A stretch of DNA of 64,000 nt from Irpex lacteus (GCA_001986395.2 MQVO02000002.1:248001-312000), one strand, 5' to 3'; positions 21,369 to 33,091 are shown, counted from the stretch's first letter. Numbers and translations: made by a program. Notes: generated from the letters alone by a model not told the origin.

Positions 21369-23100
21369 CTACCAATTCCACTCATCGTCGTCGTCGATTT
21401 TCTTCTGCGAAGGTGTAGGAGATGATGACGAGTTCACCACGCTCGGGATTAACGGCGCGCTGAGCGTCGACTGCTCGGGCTCGTCGTCCAGCAAGGAGAC
21501 AGAAGAGGAGCTCGTCGGGTCGGAGGAGAGAGGCGAGGACTTTTGCATTGGTGAAGGACCTGCAGACGGTGTAGGAGATGCGAGAGCTGCGAACAAGGAC
21601 TGGGAAACGTCGGACAGGAGAAGGGAGGCGCGTTTCTGGGACTTTGTGAACCTGTGTTATCGAGGGAAGGTTAAAACAGAAATTCAGCGTCGTCGTAAGT
21701 ATAATAGTATAATGGGACGTACGTCTCAGTTTTCTGCATCTCTTCCCACTTGCGCCCGACACTCGACCCGACGCTGCCCATCCATGCCGACACGGGGGTA
21801 GGCAAAGGAGAGTTCCCCAGAGCTATCGAAGGGGGCCGTGTCTTAACTTTCCCCGTAGCAGTCGGAACATGCTCTGTTTTCTGTGCGTCATTCGCTAGAG
21901 GCGACGAAGAGATTGGCGGACGCGTGAGCGAATCCTTCTTGTCCTGAGACCGCCTTCTCAGAGTCTTCTCGGATCGGTTGGCTTGTATCGGAGAAGTTGC
22001 AGAGGGCACCGACGGGTCGTCCAGGAGAACTTCTGCAGGTGAACTCTCCTCGATCGGGTCGTCCAGAGAGAGCGAAGATAGTAACGAGGATGCCGACGAC
22101 TGGGATAGTCTCTGGCTACTCTGTGTTGTAGAAGTGCGTGTAGAGGTGGCAGTTGAAACAGAACTCATACTCTGTGTAGTCTCATGCCGAGGTACAGCCT
22201 TCTGAGAAGCAATGGATGCTCGTGAGATTGTTGCGAATCCGGACATGGGAGCTACGATGGGCGAGACTACCGAGGGAGTAGGGGAAGACTGCTGGGGCTG
22301 GTCTGGAGAGGAGAAGTCGTTGAGACCAGCTGCTAGGAGTCGTGCACCTTCTTTGAGAGCGTCTCGCGCGGACGGAATGATAGAGGAAACAGTGGAGGAT
22401 GAGGCGGGAGTGGACGTAGACCCAGGAGTTGAGTATGCTCGATCCATACCGCGGCTCACGATCCTCTCCCACTTGCGCTTCAGTTGGCCTAACTCTGCCT
22501 CGTGCACCTCCAGCTGGGACCGCAGTTCGAGGCACTTGGCTTCTTTCTGTGCAATGAACTGGAGAAGGTCTGCATGTCTATGGGAAGAGCGTTAGGAAGC
22601 GCGGTCAATGGAAAGAGCAAACGAAAGCTAATCACTCACTTCTCCGTGAGCGTAAGAGGCCCGTGGTCCACGACGGGACTGGACGGTGGATTCTCTCTAC
22701 TCCCTATCAATGCACCCATACTTCTTCTGTCTCTCTTTATCGTCGAGAAGGCACCCGCAACGTCGTCATCCCATACACCTACGGACGCGGTTCTCCGTGG
22801 TGACGGTTTGCTGAACGGACTACTTGGTGTCGTCGGAGAGCGAACGCTGGGTGAACGGACATAGTCGCTCGGAAAGTACGATATCGAAGACTGTCTTCGA
22901 GGGTTTCCCTGCTTGAACGTGCGGGCAGACGGAGGAGGGGTTGACAGACCGAGCGCTGAGCTGTGCGGAGATGTCAACGCAGACACAGGAGAGTTCAGCG
23001 CAGAAGGAATATTGCTGTCTAAGAGTTGCAGTGGTCGTGGGCCAGTGGGAGATGTCAAAGAGGGAGAGGCGGGAGGTGCAGTTACGGTGCCGGTGCTCAT
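21369..23100 (-). CDS. Ser/Pro-rich coiled-coil protein, conserved, unknown function
   Basis: Exons 22640-23100, 21723-22577 and 21369-21651 join to 532 residues. The N-terminal half is disordered, rich in SP/TP sites and Arg (RRQSSISYFPSDYV, RRTASVGVWDDD). A coiled coil follows at about residues 150-195 (LTLTEKHADLLQFIAQKEAK, LELRSQLEVHEAELGQLKRKW). The rest is Ser/Thr-rich, with an amphipathic segment (ARDALKEGARLLAAGLNDF) and GSVGSSVGRKWEEM. A distinctive acidic end DDDDEWNW closes it. Exon joins are confirmed by continuity of the coiled coil across intron 1. I chose the ATG at 23100 because the upstream open frame (to 23256) lacks an ATG and looks like pyrimidine-rich 5' UTR. It resembles a conserved uncharacterised fungal family (possibly DUF4048); many phosphorylation sites would suit a cell-cycle or trafficking regulator, which is speculation. 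Confidence 0.7.
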
Positions 23101-23489
23101 TTCATGTAGGTCGTGGAGGATGTCGTGTAAGAGGGTAATGTGTGCGCGAGATATGTCTTTACGAGCAAAGAAAGTCGACAGAAGGCAATCTGTCGGTTGT
23201 GCTGAGCGTTGGAAGAGAGCGAGGACGTAAAGAAAGACGAGAGGGTCACTGGGCACTGGTGGTTAGGATGAAAGTTGGGGACTCGGCCTGGCGCATCAAT
23301 CCCGCCCTCTCAACCGAAAACGGCAACCAGATATTCAGACACACAACTCTCATTCAATAGGACGTTTCTTTTCACACAGCGCACATAAGGCAAGGACGGG
23401 GAAGCAAAGAGTGTCTATATTGCGTCGTGAGACAGGTGGGAGTGGACCATGGACTCTATGTGCGTGTTTTCACTGGTACGCTGCTACTG
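23101..23489. other. Intergenic, 5' region of the Ser-rich gene and 3' end of ATP19
   Basis: Between two minus-strand genes. The part nearest 23100 is pyrimidine-rich on the minus strand and is probably the 5' UTR of the Ser-rich gene. No other feature was seen. Confidence 0.35.
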
Positions 23490-23921
23490 TCAATGTTTTG
23501 ACTCCTTCTCCGCCTCCGCAATAAAGTTCTTAATGCTGTTAATCCTAATCAGTTATTGTTGGACTGCTCTCTCGAATCAAGAGATCATAAGATACGCACA
23601 ACTGCTCCTCCTCACTGTTTGCACATTTCAGAATGACATGAGTTCGGGGTACGCATGAAGTAGCACAAGACTACTCACCTTGAGCCAGCGTTGATTTTCA
23701 CAGACTCCTTGACCTGCTCGAGCGTAGGCTTCGCCGATGTTGTAGGTGCAGCAGCCTCTTTCTTTCCGCCAGTCAATGAAGTCGCCAGCAACCCGGTCAG
23801 ACCAAGAGTGCCGAGGGCAAGGTACTCGTTCTTGATGGCACGGCCAAAGATAACGCTGCACCAGTAGATTTAGCAGTCAGACCCTTTTCATAGAGCAAAT
23901 ACCGAAGACTCACTAAGACAT
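23490..23921 (-). CDS. ATP19: Mitochondrial ATP synthase subunit k (Atp19 family)
   Basis: Four exons, 23914-23921 (8 nt), 23679-23855, 23600-23614 (15 nt) and 23490-23535, give 81 residues. The product reads MSYVIFGRAIKNEYLALGTL, then a single membrane segment (LGLTGLLATSLTGG), then an Ala/Thr/Lys-rich linker and a charged tail (EEEQFIKNFIAEAEKE). That is the size and pattern of fungal subunit k. This subunit of the F1Fo ATP synthase sits in the inner membrane, where in yeast it is associated with the dimeric enzyme. The start codon is split from the rest by an intron after eight bases; the very short 15-nt exon encodes part of the acidic EEEQ stretch. All four joins keep the frame and match the family, so the model is well supported. 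Confidence 0.9.
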
Positions 23922-25326
23922 GGCGAAAGAGGTTTGGTGGAACGTAGAGGTCAAGTACAACTCGCCGCCGACAACGTCCGCCGGAAATGTCCGAAGACGG
24001 CCTGATGGCTGGGGTTAGGGTTTGATTTCAATGCTCGAACTTGAAATTTGAATAACGCTTGTCTTTCACTCGTCTTTCACTGCAACTTGCATAAGTACTT
24101 GCATCGTCACGGTCATACCATATACAACACCTGTACCAAATAGCTCGTATCTACTATCATGGCACAATTCTAACCCTCGACGGCTGCATCTTCCGCGATA
24201 CCGGTGTCAAACTGGCTAGAACCCTAACATGCGTTGGTGTACTCGATTCCTTCTCTCGAGTATTACCAATGGACGGGGTAATTATCCATCATCACCCTAA
24301 CTTACTCTCCAACGACACGGTACAGAATCAATAGCCTTTTCCACCTCACGAAGTGGCCACGAGTTGGGGTGGAAGCCGCTAGTGCTTAGATAGAGGGCCG
24401 CTATCTCCATCCTTATCCAAGGACGCTCCTCCGAGGGTTCTGGCTACCGTAAACGCGTGGTGGAAGAAGAAAGCTGGATGATAGGATAGTTGCCTAGCGC
24501 ACATCGATGTGGCGACATGTAATTAGTGCTACTTATCCGGACTGCTCGAACTGGTAACCCAGCACAACAGCCAACGTACATACAGTGAGCTTGTCTTCGG
24601 TCCTGCTCATATTACGATTGGCATACCACAGCTATATTCCACGTATCATTCATGAACTTGAACGAATCAAAGTTCATGACGCCCTTCCAAATCGAGAATA
24701 GCACTTGCGACGAAATGACAGTAATAATATTGCGATTGAGAGTTAGAGTTGTAGCAGCCACTCACGCTGCCATGTTCTAAGTTTGCCAAGTTTATGCACT
24801 TGAGGCTAGTGTGGGCGGTATGTGGAATATATTGTCCATGCAGCGGAAATGAGGTGTCTTTTGTGAGTGCGGCCAGTGCATACTCACACCGTCGGCTTTT
24901 GCCGCCGCCGGCTACTCAGAGGCTCAGATGCGCTGCAGAGGTTGTTCCCCACTTCGACGACGGCGATATAAGGTCCTCTGCCTCCCAACTCGCCAGTACT
25001 CGGACACCGAACACGTCTCGGAACAGCCTCTCGACATCGTCTGGCACAGCTTGCTCTTCCGACCGCCCATATAACGCGACATAACAGACCTACCTACACC
25101 TTCGTTCTGACAGCCTTGTCAAGCCTCCCGATATATTACTGCCTTTGCGATCGTCGAGTACGACGCACTACAAGTGCGTCTTGTAGTTCTGAATGCTTTG
25201 TTTACGCTGACAGTAAGTAAATTGGCCTTTATCAGCGTTGGCGTCATACACATCTATGCTCTTCTTGATATATCCAGACCCTCCAATCCACGATACCCCC
25301 ACCTCGAGCGTTGATCGCTGTACTGT
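23922..25326. other. Gap of 1.4 kb, no gene supported
   Basis: Divergent-promoter region between ATP19 (minus) and the large low-complexity gene (plus). About 95 nt upstream of ATP19 there is a GGGGTTAGGGTTT motif (AAACCCTAACCCC on the gene strand), which resembles the AAACCCTAA elements found before many housekeeping genes. Two more CCCTAAC copies lie near 24225 and 24295. Short frames such as 24794-25084 look accidental. Confidence 0.35.
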
Positions 25327-28089
25327 ATGGCTGCCATGATGGCATATGCCGCCCCCCAGCAATATATGTGGAACGTTCAGCCCTCAGCGCCGCACAACTG
25401 GTCGGGTCCTTGGCCGCCGGGTGCTCCTTCAGGCTACCCTGGGCCTCCTCCAGCACCAAACGGAGTCGATCATAACGCATGGAAGTCGGGTCAGTGGACA
25501 TTCAACCCGGCTTTTGTCCCTACGGCGGCCGTAGCAGCTCAGGCGCAGGCATGGGCACCGCATCCAATGTGGGGCGCGGCAGCTATGCACGCAGCAGCTC
25601 AGGCTGCACAGGCTCAGCAGGCGTCCGACTTCAATCCGTACAAACGACATCCTGTTCCCCCAAGCGCAGAGTACAATGCGACGAAGCTGATAGAGAACCC
25701 ACTAGGTCTAGAGAATATGATCCCGTGCGTATTCACTCATGCCGATTGAACTGGAGTCTCATGTATTTCACGTCATACCTGACCACGGATTATAGTCGGT
25801 CTGAGTTGGAGAAAGACCCTAGTCTGACTTTACCACCTACCACTCCGTGGTTATGGACACCAAAGGAGCTCAGTGAGGATGATGGCCGTAGCAAGAACGA
25901 CACTCGAGGTACTCGCGATTCGCGAGACAGACGCGAAGATCGAGAGCGGACAAGCTCCTCGCACGTGTCATCGGCCTCTGCGAGTGCACGGCATCCCCAG
26001 TATCCACCGTCTACGCCACAGCCACAGCAGTCTTCCAGCAGTCAACAGCCGCTGCGGCGCTCAAGTACCATGCAATCTTCACAATACTCCAGTGATCCTA
26101 ACTCACATAGATCGCATGAAAGGACTGACTACCATGCACGCTCATCCGATCCACGCACGCCTCCCGCCTCCGCTCCGGTAACGACGTCGTCATTCTCCTC
26201 GCAATACCAGCAACAGCAGCAATCACAGTCGTCACGCACACCGGCTCATTCGCGATCTCATTCTCAGCATCGTTCGCACTCCAGGGAGCCGTCGTCTCAG
26301 CGTTCTTCGCAATATGAACAAGCACAGCGCTCCGACTCGAAGCAGCAGCAGTCGTATCGTCAGCAAACTGAGCCGCCGGTCATCCCTGGTCAAACGCCTC
26401 GAACTCCTGCGCACGTTTCTTCGGCTTCTGCTCAAGCTCGCGACTCGGAGCAGAAGAGATCGGAAGCATTCAGCTCGCATGAGACTCTCCGGCCGACCTT
26501 CTCGCCCAGCATAGTGCGCACTCCAGGACACTACACTGGTACGCCTACCCCTGGCGGCAGCGCCAATGGAACACCTTCGCGCCGGTCAGCTACTGACGAT
26601 ATGCGAGACGACCGAGATCCTACTCGAAGATTAGCTCGCGAAGACTCGATATCTCGATCTTCCCCAGCACGACGCGACAGCACGCGTCGCAGTGGGCGAG
26701 ACGATTCGAGGACTCAGTATAGGGACAGAGAGTACGAGCGGCCCAGAGACGACGATAGCGACGACGAGTCGCCTGTTCGTCCTCACTTCCGCGGCCCGAT
26801 CTACGGGCCTCCTACGCCCACTCCTGGGGCTCAATCTCGCAATTCGACGAACGGCACAAGTCGCTCTAACAGCTCTCCCACCAGCACTGGCAGAATGCCC
26901 TCCCTCACCACTTCCATGTCCACACTTTCCGTCGACACGGCGCCGAACTCGGCGTCCAGCAACGGTAGTAATGGGTTCTTGGGCTTGACTGGTTTTTCCG
27001 ACGAGCCGGAGGGCATGCTCAGCCCGTTGATAGTCGGAGGTTCTGTGCCCTCTGCGAAGTCGAGTCCGCGTGACCTAGGAAGAAGCCAGACTTACCCTTC
27101 TATACCCTCGCAGTCCCAATCGGGAAATTTTGCTTCGATACCTGAAGAGGCATCGCCTCCGCCTGCTTTATCAAGAACGTCGTCGAAGACACCGCGACCG
27201 TCGCCGTCGCAGCCGTCTCCGAAACATATACGTTCTCCTAGCTCTGTTGGTCGCAGTCGTACATACCCCTCCCTGGGTAGAGACCCTCTGGACGGGGAAC
27301 CGCCTGTGATTCCCCCTAAGCCGGCAGTATCGCGTCCGCCGTCGCCGCGGCGTCCGCATGCGAGGTCTCCCAATCCGCTCCCTGCCCCGCCCATGCCTAT
27401 CAGTTTCTCGACTTCGGGTTCTTCAGCTTCAGCCTCTGCCTCTGCCTCCGCCTCTGCGGCTGCCTCTCAACATCAGCAACAACAATCTTACTCACGATCT
27501 CGCACGCAATCTCAGTACTCTAGTCCTCCTTCGTATAATCGACACTCGCCGTCAGCGGCTCCTCAGCCCTCGCCTTCTCGTTATTCTCCTCATGCGTCTT
27601 CCTCGGCTCCTACACCTACGACTTCCTCTTCGTCCGCCTCTGCGTCAGCTGCCGCCTCTCGTCATGCCTACAGCTCGTCGACCACTTCGTCGCCGTACTC
27701 CCAATCCTACTCACAATCTCGCCACACTCCTGCGCCACCGCCGCAACCTCAACCTCGCAGAATACGACACGGATTCTGGAATCGCCGCGGCGACTATCTG
27801 TACTTCCCCTCCTCCGCGTCGAAACCTTATATTGTCTATGCGCCTCGCCACATGGCGAACCCGGAGGAGCTGGCGACGTATCCTAGTGCGACGGAAGGGT
27901 TCAGGAACCACCATGGCGAGTTCTTCAAGTACGACCCAAACGTTGCTGAGCTTCCTGAGAGTCTGCCGACCCACGGTAACCCGCCTCGTAAGCCGTATGA
28001 AACTGTGAGTTGTCGAATCGCCGCGTGTCTTGTAATGTTCATGAAGCTAATGTTGACGTTTCTTGTAGTTCGTTCGCTATGTCAATTAA
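25327..28089 (+). CDS. Large low-complexity conserved fungal protein, unknown function
   Basis: Exons 25327-25724, 25796-28004 and 28069-28089 give 875 residues. The N-terminal 100 residues are rich in Ala, Pro, Trp and Gln. A conserved-looking block NPYKRHPVPPSAEYNATKLIE...NPLGLENMIP follows and is split by intron 1. It then reads PTTPWLWTPKELSEDD. The next 600 residues are disordered, dominated by Ser, Arg, Pro and Gln with many SP/TP sites and long Ser/Ala runs (27420-27480, 27620-27660). A globular C-terminal block (RRIRHGFWNRRGDYLYF, IVYAPRHMANPEELATYP, GFRNHHGEFFKYDP) ends the protein, completed by a 7-codon last exon FVRYVN. I do not recognise a named domain. The conserved ends flanking a long disordered, phosphorylatable linker suggest a scaffold or RNA-binding regulator; that is speculation. 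Confidence 0.75.
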
Positions 28090-28583
28090 CTTTGCTTCTC
28101 ATTCTGCCCGTGGCTGCATTTGACACTTCATTGTAGCCGTAAGTGTTTGTTGGTGCTTCATATTTTCTAACCTTTTCTGTTTCACTTTTCTCTGCTGTTT
28201 ATATCCGTCGCCGCTCGCTGGCTTGTACTAGCGTGTGTTCGGGAACCACTCACGCTAGTGCCCCTTACCGGGAACTGGCCGTTCGGCGTTCGGCGGGATG
28301 TCAATCAATACCATTTGGTGTGGGGCTGGGAGTGATGGATTTTTGTGGTGCTGTGATCTAAATGGATGAACGGACGGACGCACATTTGTATGAATATCAA
28401 CCACACTCGCATTTTCTGTTGTTGTAGCAACTCTTTTTCTCTATGGCATATGCTGTGTTATTCGTTTACAAATATTTGTGCGCGTCGAGTCTCATATATC
28501 TACGTCTTCGCTAGTATAGCTGACAACAGTAAGCCTTAGAATGTCTACTATATACTGGTAACCTGGCCTTGATACGTCTATCA
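28090..28583. other. Convergent 3' ends
   Basis: About 490 nt between two convergent stop codons; AT-rich toward the middle, consistent with 3' UTRs. No feature beyond this was seen. Confidence 0.4.
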
Positions 28584-30176
28584 TCACGTCTCGAACACCA
28601 ATGCATTCTTCTCAAGTAACATACCCAATCGACGACTTATTTCCAACCTATCACGTTCTTCCCATTCCCTGACCACGGGGATGACATCTTCGTCCCATTT
28701 ACCACGACGACGACGACCTCGTGGCTTCTCCAGCCTCCTGACGCAAACCCTCTGCAACCCCTTGAACCGAAGACACTCGCGCTCTATCTTCTCCCAATCT
28801 GGCACGTCCCTCAGATGTTTGGAGACACAGCGCGCGGGGCCTGTGAGCTCAATCGAAAGGGTGATGGAGGTGATGGTATTCTGAGCGGGAAGGAGCGAGA
28901 GGAGGAGGGGCGGAATGGCCCACTCTTCGGGAGTGTATAGGGGTGGCTTGGATGCGAATCGCACACTCACACCCCGCTGGTCTTCTGCGCGGCATTTCGC
29001 CTGCGCTTTCCTTGCGAAGTTCGGCGAGGTGGTGTCGATAAACTTGAGCCCACCGTCTTTGGGATCGAGCTGAGCTCCGCGGCGCTTTGCGGCAATATCC
29101 TCCACCTCTTCCATGTCTGTCATCACTGGCCCGTCGAGAACCATGTTGATGGAGATTGATTCCAGCGACTTACAGCTGTCGAGATTTAGAAGGTCGGTGA
29201 ACGCCTGCGCAGGGTCGATGGCTGAATCTGACAACGGTGTTTAGCGCGGTCGATGACCATAATCCCAGGATACGAGAACTTACGGAGATCGTGCCTAGGC
29301 AAATCAATCTCAAACGTCCGAAAGGCAGAGCCCATCTTGTCGCGTATGATTTCGCCAACTAAGTAGAGATCCTGGGTGTTTTCGAGGTCTAGGTCGCGAA
29401 GAGTGAGGCTCTCGAGCGTTTCTAAAAACGGTTGTCGCCCCAGGCAAAGCAGAAATACCGGATACTGGTCTTGTAATGAAAGAGTGAGAGCCTTCACTTT
29501 CACACTGGCCGATGCAGGTATACACTGATGGGCTGGCTCGTCTTCGGTGCTGTCCTTATCAGGTATGCGGACATGCTTGAAGTAGAGGTGGTCTATTTGT
29601 GAGAAGAAGCACAGGATGTCGAACCTGCTTTGGCGACGACCTGTGATGGCGCGAAAGCTGTCGAGACAGAGATCTCCAATACGCTGCCGTGGCCAGTCGC
29701 TGAGGTACACGTTGATGTCTCCTTCGTCGAGCCACCCGGAGTTGAAGATCAGGAGAGCCTTAAGATTGGGAACTTGTTGGAGCCATCTATACAAATGGCG
29801 AAAATCTAGCTTGGCTTTTCTGGTATCAGGATCATGGGAGTTGTAACCATCAACGCAGATGACACGGATGATAGGCTGAATGTCGAGATTGTTTCTGAGA
29901 AAGCAGTAGAAACTGGCGTAGGCGTCGCGGTGATCCTGTCTGGCTACGAGGACAGACTCGAAGAGGTGGTGGCGAGCACGGCGCTTCCAAGAGGGGGAGA
30001 CAAGTGTACAAGCGGAAAGGGCACACTTGTCGCCGCATAGGTTATCAATGATCATGTCGCAGAGTTCTGGGGGCATCGTACGCGTGAGTGCATACATGGA
30101 CTTCACGTACTGTAGATATTTTTATTGCTATCAGTAATTCTCAGATGCTGATGCGGCGGGAGGCCCGACTTACCAT
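28584..30176 (-). CDS. F-box-like protein with leucine-rich region; start codon alone in exon 1
   Basis: Exons 30174-30176, 29284-30109 and 28584-29227 give 490 residues. The first coding exon is just ATG, followed at once by GTAAGT. The next exon continues YVKSMYALTRTMPPELCDMI, and no other in-frame ATG precedes it. The segment MPPELCDMIIDNLCGDKCALSACTLVSPSWKRRARHHLFESV is F-box-like (about residues 12-55). Later blocks such as VPNLKALLIF, IDHLYFKHVRIPD and LESLTLRDLDLENTQ are leucine-rich-repeat-like strands. A substrate-adaptor role in an SCF ligase is the family expectation. Intron 2 splits a His codon (C plus AT) and keeps the frame. The C-terminal third (LYTPEEWAIPPLLLSLLPAQ) is consistent with mushroom F-box proteins that begin PPEL and lack a canonical F-box score. 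An alternative start at the internal ATG 30097 would remove five residues. Confidence 0.7.
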
Positions 30177-31501
30177 TGGCTGAAACGGCGTTCCAGGTCC
30201 TAGGAGTTACTGTCCCTGATAATAAGCGAGTGGTGAGACAAAACTTGTGTACAATGCAGGCTATTTATATGCAGGCCATTGACATGGACCATGGCTACAG
30301 GATGAGATATCATGGTTCTTGACTTCATGCCTAGGCGGGTGTTGACTTGAGCGCTCGAACGATCAGAACGATCATCGGGATCTGTCGGACGATCCCCGTG
30401 TGGAAGGTGATTCCACCAGACAGCGATCGCACAAAAGTTGGAAGTACAGAAAATATACAACGCAAAACACAAAACATAGGGGAGCATTTTGAGGTCAAAG
30501 AAATACAGAAAAAACGACGATTTAGCGAACGGGGTATTTGGTCTTATTTGTTCTTCCTCTGAAAGACAGGCTCGTTATTATTATTATTACTCCTTCCTTT
30601 ACGCATGTCTCCTTCACCTTCAAATTTTATCTATTGGCCTTCATTTTTACTTCCTTGCGTTCCTTACGATCGGGAACCGGTCTTATCTCAGTTCATTTCG
30701 TCTTATTTGTCTCCTTACCCCTTTCCTCGAGTTTCTCCCGCTCCCCTTCGTCCTTCACTGTCGTTTATTCTGCCTAGGCTGTGTGGGATTTTATTACAGC
30801 CCAGCTGAATGCTCCATCACGGATGTTCCAGGAGCCTGCTTTAATCTTCCGCCCTCCCGTGACATGCTTTTCGGGGTCCTTTCCCTCTTTCCTGCGTTTC
30901 TGCGGTGTACTTATGGCTTCCATCTCACTCCTGCCTTTTCACCCGTGTGTCTATTCCTTTTTGTCTTCTGATGCCTTCCACGCGCTCTTCCTTGCTTTTC
31001 TCTCCCATCGTCCTGTGATCATTTCGCTTTGCCTTTGTGATCGGGACCCCAGACCACTTCCGCGCGCTTACTTACGTTTCACGCGCGCCCACTGTCACGG
31101 TCGCTTCGTCACTCCGCTCATATTCTCTCGCCCTTCGTTCTTTCTCACTTCTTACATTGTACCACTATCTGTGCGGTGTAACCTCTTACAGTCGTATTGT
31201 CTCTTTTTGCTTTCACGGGGTGTCACGGGCCGCAGCGAAGCAAGGCAGCCCTTGTATTGATTAACTATGCTCGCTTTGCTCTTAATTGCGATTCAGACTA
31301 TGTAGAAAGCTTACACAAAATAGTGATCGACCTGGGCGAGTGAAGTCCCATGGAGGACGTGTGCGCGATCATCATTGATGTCACGTCTAGAAGTAGATAT
31401 CCCGGCATGTCAGCCTCCAGGTCCCCTGCGACACCTGTGTCCTATGAGTCCTGAACAGTTGCTGCAGAGCACCTTAACGTTCCATCTCGTCCGTTGCCAC
31501 A
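30177..31501. other. Gap of 1.3 kb with a long pyrimidine-rich tract
   Basis: From about 30570 to 31240 the plus strand is strongly C/T-rich, with a short TTATTA repeat at its start. All three plus frames are fairly open only because of this composition; none has a protein-like sequence. It could be a degenerate LTR or other repeat, or a long transcribed leader. See the finding. Confidence 0.35.
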
Positions 31502-32764
31502 ATGGTCACTACTCGCACTAAAACTTATCTTGGAAACGAGCAGAAAACTCCAATGGCCAGGGAACATCCTCTGAGTCAGGCTGCCGCTCTCCAGAAGAAG
31601 CCCTCATCCATGACGAACTCTGAGTCCGATTCAAGAACTTGCCGATCGTCCACTCTCGGTTCGGATGTAGAGACACTCTGCAGCATATATGACTCATTCT
31701 CCGTGCCAAAGACGCTTTTCGGCTGTCTTAATGGCTTTTTGCGACCGGTGCCCAACTGGTCTACAGAGAAGAAACACAGCAGCGCTACTCGGGGTCCAAA
31801 CACCCAAACACGCAAAGTATTCGGAGGAGAGCCGATCCAGGTCACAGCATCTGCCGAAGAGCGGGACTCAGTTTTAGCGAAGCTAGCTAGCATCGAACTG
31901 GATGTGGGCGACAAGTTCAGGCTCCAGCCTGACCAGCCTGCCAGTGACGTATTGTGTCTCTTCCTTGCAAGGATATTGGACGAATGGACACTCAAACTGA
32001 AGCAGCGGAAGTATGCCAACGAACGTGTTTTCCAAGACGACACGTGGAAATTCTTGTACGATCTACTTGACAAGATATACACAGAGCTCATGGGAGATAT
32101 GCATCTTTATGGGTTTTATCAGGATGGCGCTGTCGATTCATCTTCAACCTGTCACGTTGACTTCGCCGCTGGTGAACACACTCTGCTGAACAATGCAGTG
32201 CTCACAAGGATTGGCTGTCTGCTTGAGCTGAAGACACCATTTTCCTTCTCTCGTGCGGACATGGCGGACATGGTCCAGCGCATCCGCGGATCAGATACAC
32301 CGGTCTTTGTTGGTGTGGGACCTCTGCCACCTGCTGGCTGTATGTCGAAAGGCCTGAAAGAGGGGGACGGGAAAGTGGAAGGCCGTGTACGATGGACCCC
32401 TGGCATCTTGAACCAGCACAACGCTCGCATCATCGCTCAAATTTGGGAGTACATCTGTACCAGCGACTGCAAGTGGGCTGTTGTGGATAACTCACGCGAC
32501 TTTGTGATCTTTCAACGCAAAGGTCCAAAGCAAGTCTCGGTCATGGGTCCATTCGGGCCTCAATCAAATCGTGCAAGACTTATACGGACGATCATACTGC
32601 TTTCTCTGGATTCACACAATTCTTCCACCGAGTCGCCGTCTAGTACTTCTGATCCTAGCAAATTGGAGGAAGATCCAGATCCATTTGGCCCGGGCGAGAG
32701 TCAGTTGCCAGACTTGTCTTTGGATGACCAGGCTTCGACAATTCAGGACGATGATTATGCTTGA
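31502..32764 (+). CDS. Uncharacterised basidiomycete protein, PD-(D/E)XK nuclease-like
   Basis: A single uninterrupted frame of 420 codons from ATG 31502. The N-terminal 110 residues are disordered. The middle part is globular (SDVLCLFLARILDEWTL). It contains CHVDFAAGEHTLLNN, then RIGCLLELKTPFSF, and later ARIIAQIWEYI followed by WAVVDNSRDFVIFQRK. An Asp, then ExK in a strand, then a helix with Gln (AQIW) is the pattern of the PD-(D/E)XK restriction-fold superfamily. Mushroom genomes contain many such proteins of unknown role, with a similar Q...Y...C...AVLTNY-like region. The C-terminus is acidic and disordered (EEDPDPFGPGESQLPDLSLDDQ). The nuclease-fold assignment is inference from spacing; activity is untested. 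Confidence 0.6.
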   Translation: MVTTRTKTYLGNEQKTPMAREHPLSQAAALQKKPSSMTNSESDSRTCRSSTLGSDVETLCSIYDSFSVPKTLFGCLNGFLRPVPNWSTEKKHSSATRGPNTQTRKVFGGEPIQVTASAEERDSVLAKLASIELDVGDKFRLQPDQPASDVLCLFLARILDEWTLKLKQRKYANERVFQDDTWKFLYDLLDKIYTELMGDMHLYGFYQDGAVDSSSTCHVDFAAGEHTLLNNAVLTRIGCLLELKTPFSFSRADMADMVQRIRGSDTPVFVGVGPLPPAGCMSKGLKEGDGKVEGRVRWTPGILNQHNARIIAQIWEYICTSDCKWAVVDNSRDFVIFQRKGPKQVSVMGPFGPQSNRARLIRTIILLSLDSHNSSTESPSSTSDPSKLEEDPDPFGPGESQLPDLSLDDQASTIQDDDYA

Positions 32765-33091
32765 CGAGATAGACTACGGTTCGCTGCTCGATGTAACATG
32801 TGTGCATTCAATAGCGTGGAATCGCCCCGTCAACTGAAGCCCGGCTTTGAAATGTGATCATGTGATCGATCGATGATTCGAGTCGTCAACGATCAGGCTG
32901 TGCAAGCAAAAGGGGCCACACCGGTTAGCCTCTGTTTTTCGATCGCTGCGCGGGTAGCCTGTGTTAACCTACTTCTTTGGGCCTCGGGGTCCTAGGCCAT
33001 CTTTGTTATATGTGTGAGCAACTGTCGGTATACTTCTCTCCATCCGTCGTAGGGCTTTGTCTAAGCATCAATAGCCAAACAGCCTTCCATA

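Noticed and set aside
22212..22595. Plus-strand frames over the Ser-rich gene (21313-23360).
   Set aside because: They are mirror frames of the minus-strand coding exons, which show a continuous coiled coil and good splice joins.
23100..23256. N-terminal extension of the Ser-rich protein beyond the ATG at 23100.
   Set aside because: The open stretch has no ATG, a TAA lies just upstream, and its composition is that of a pyrimidine-rich leader.
24008..24030. GGGGTTAGGGTTT as a telomere or interstitial telomeric repeat.
   Set aside because: Only about one and a half repeat units are present, so it is not a telomeric array; kept only as a possible promoter motif.
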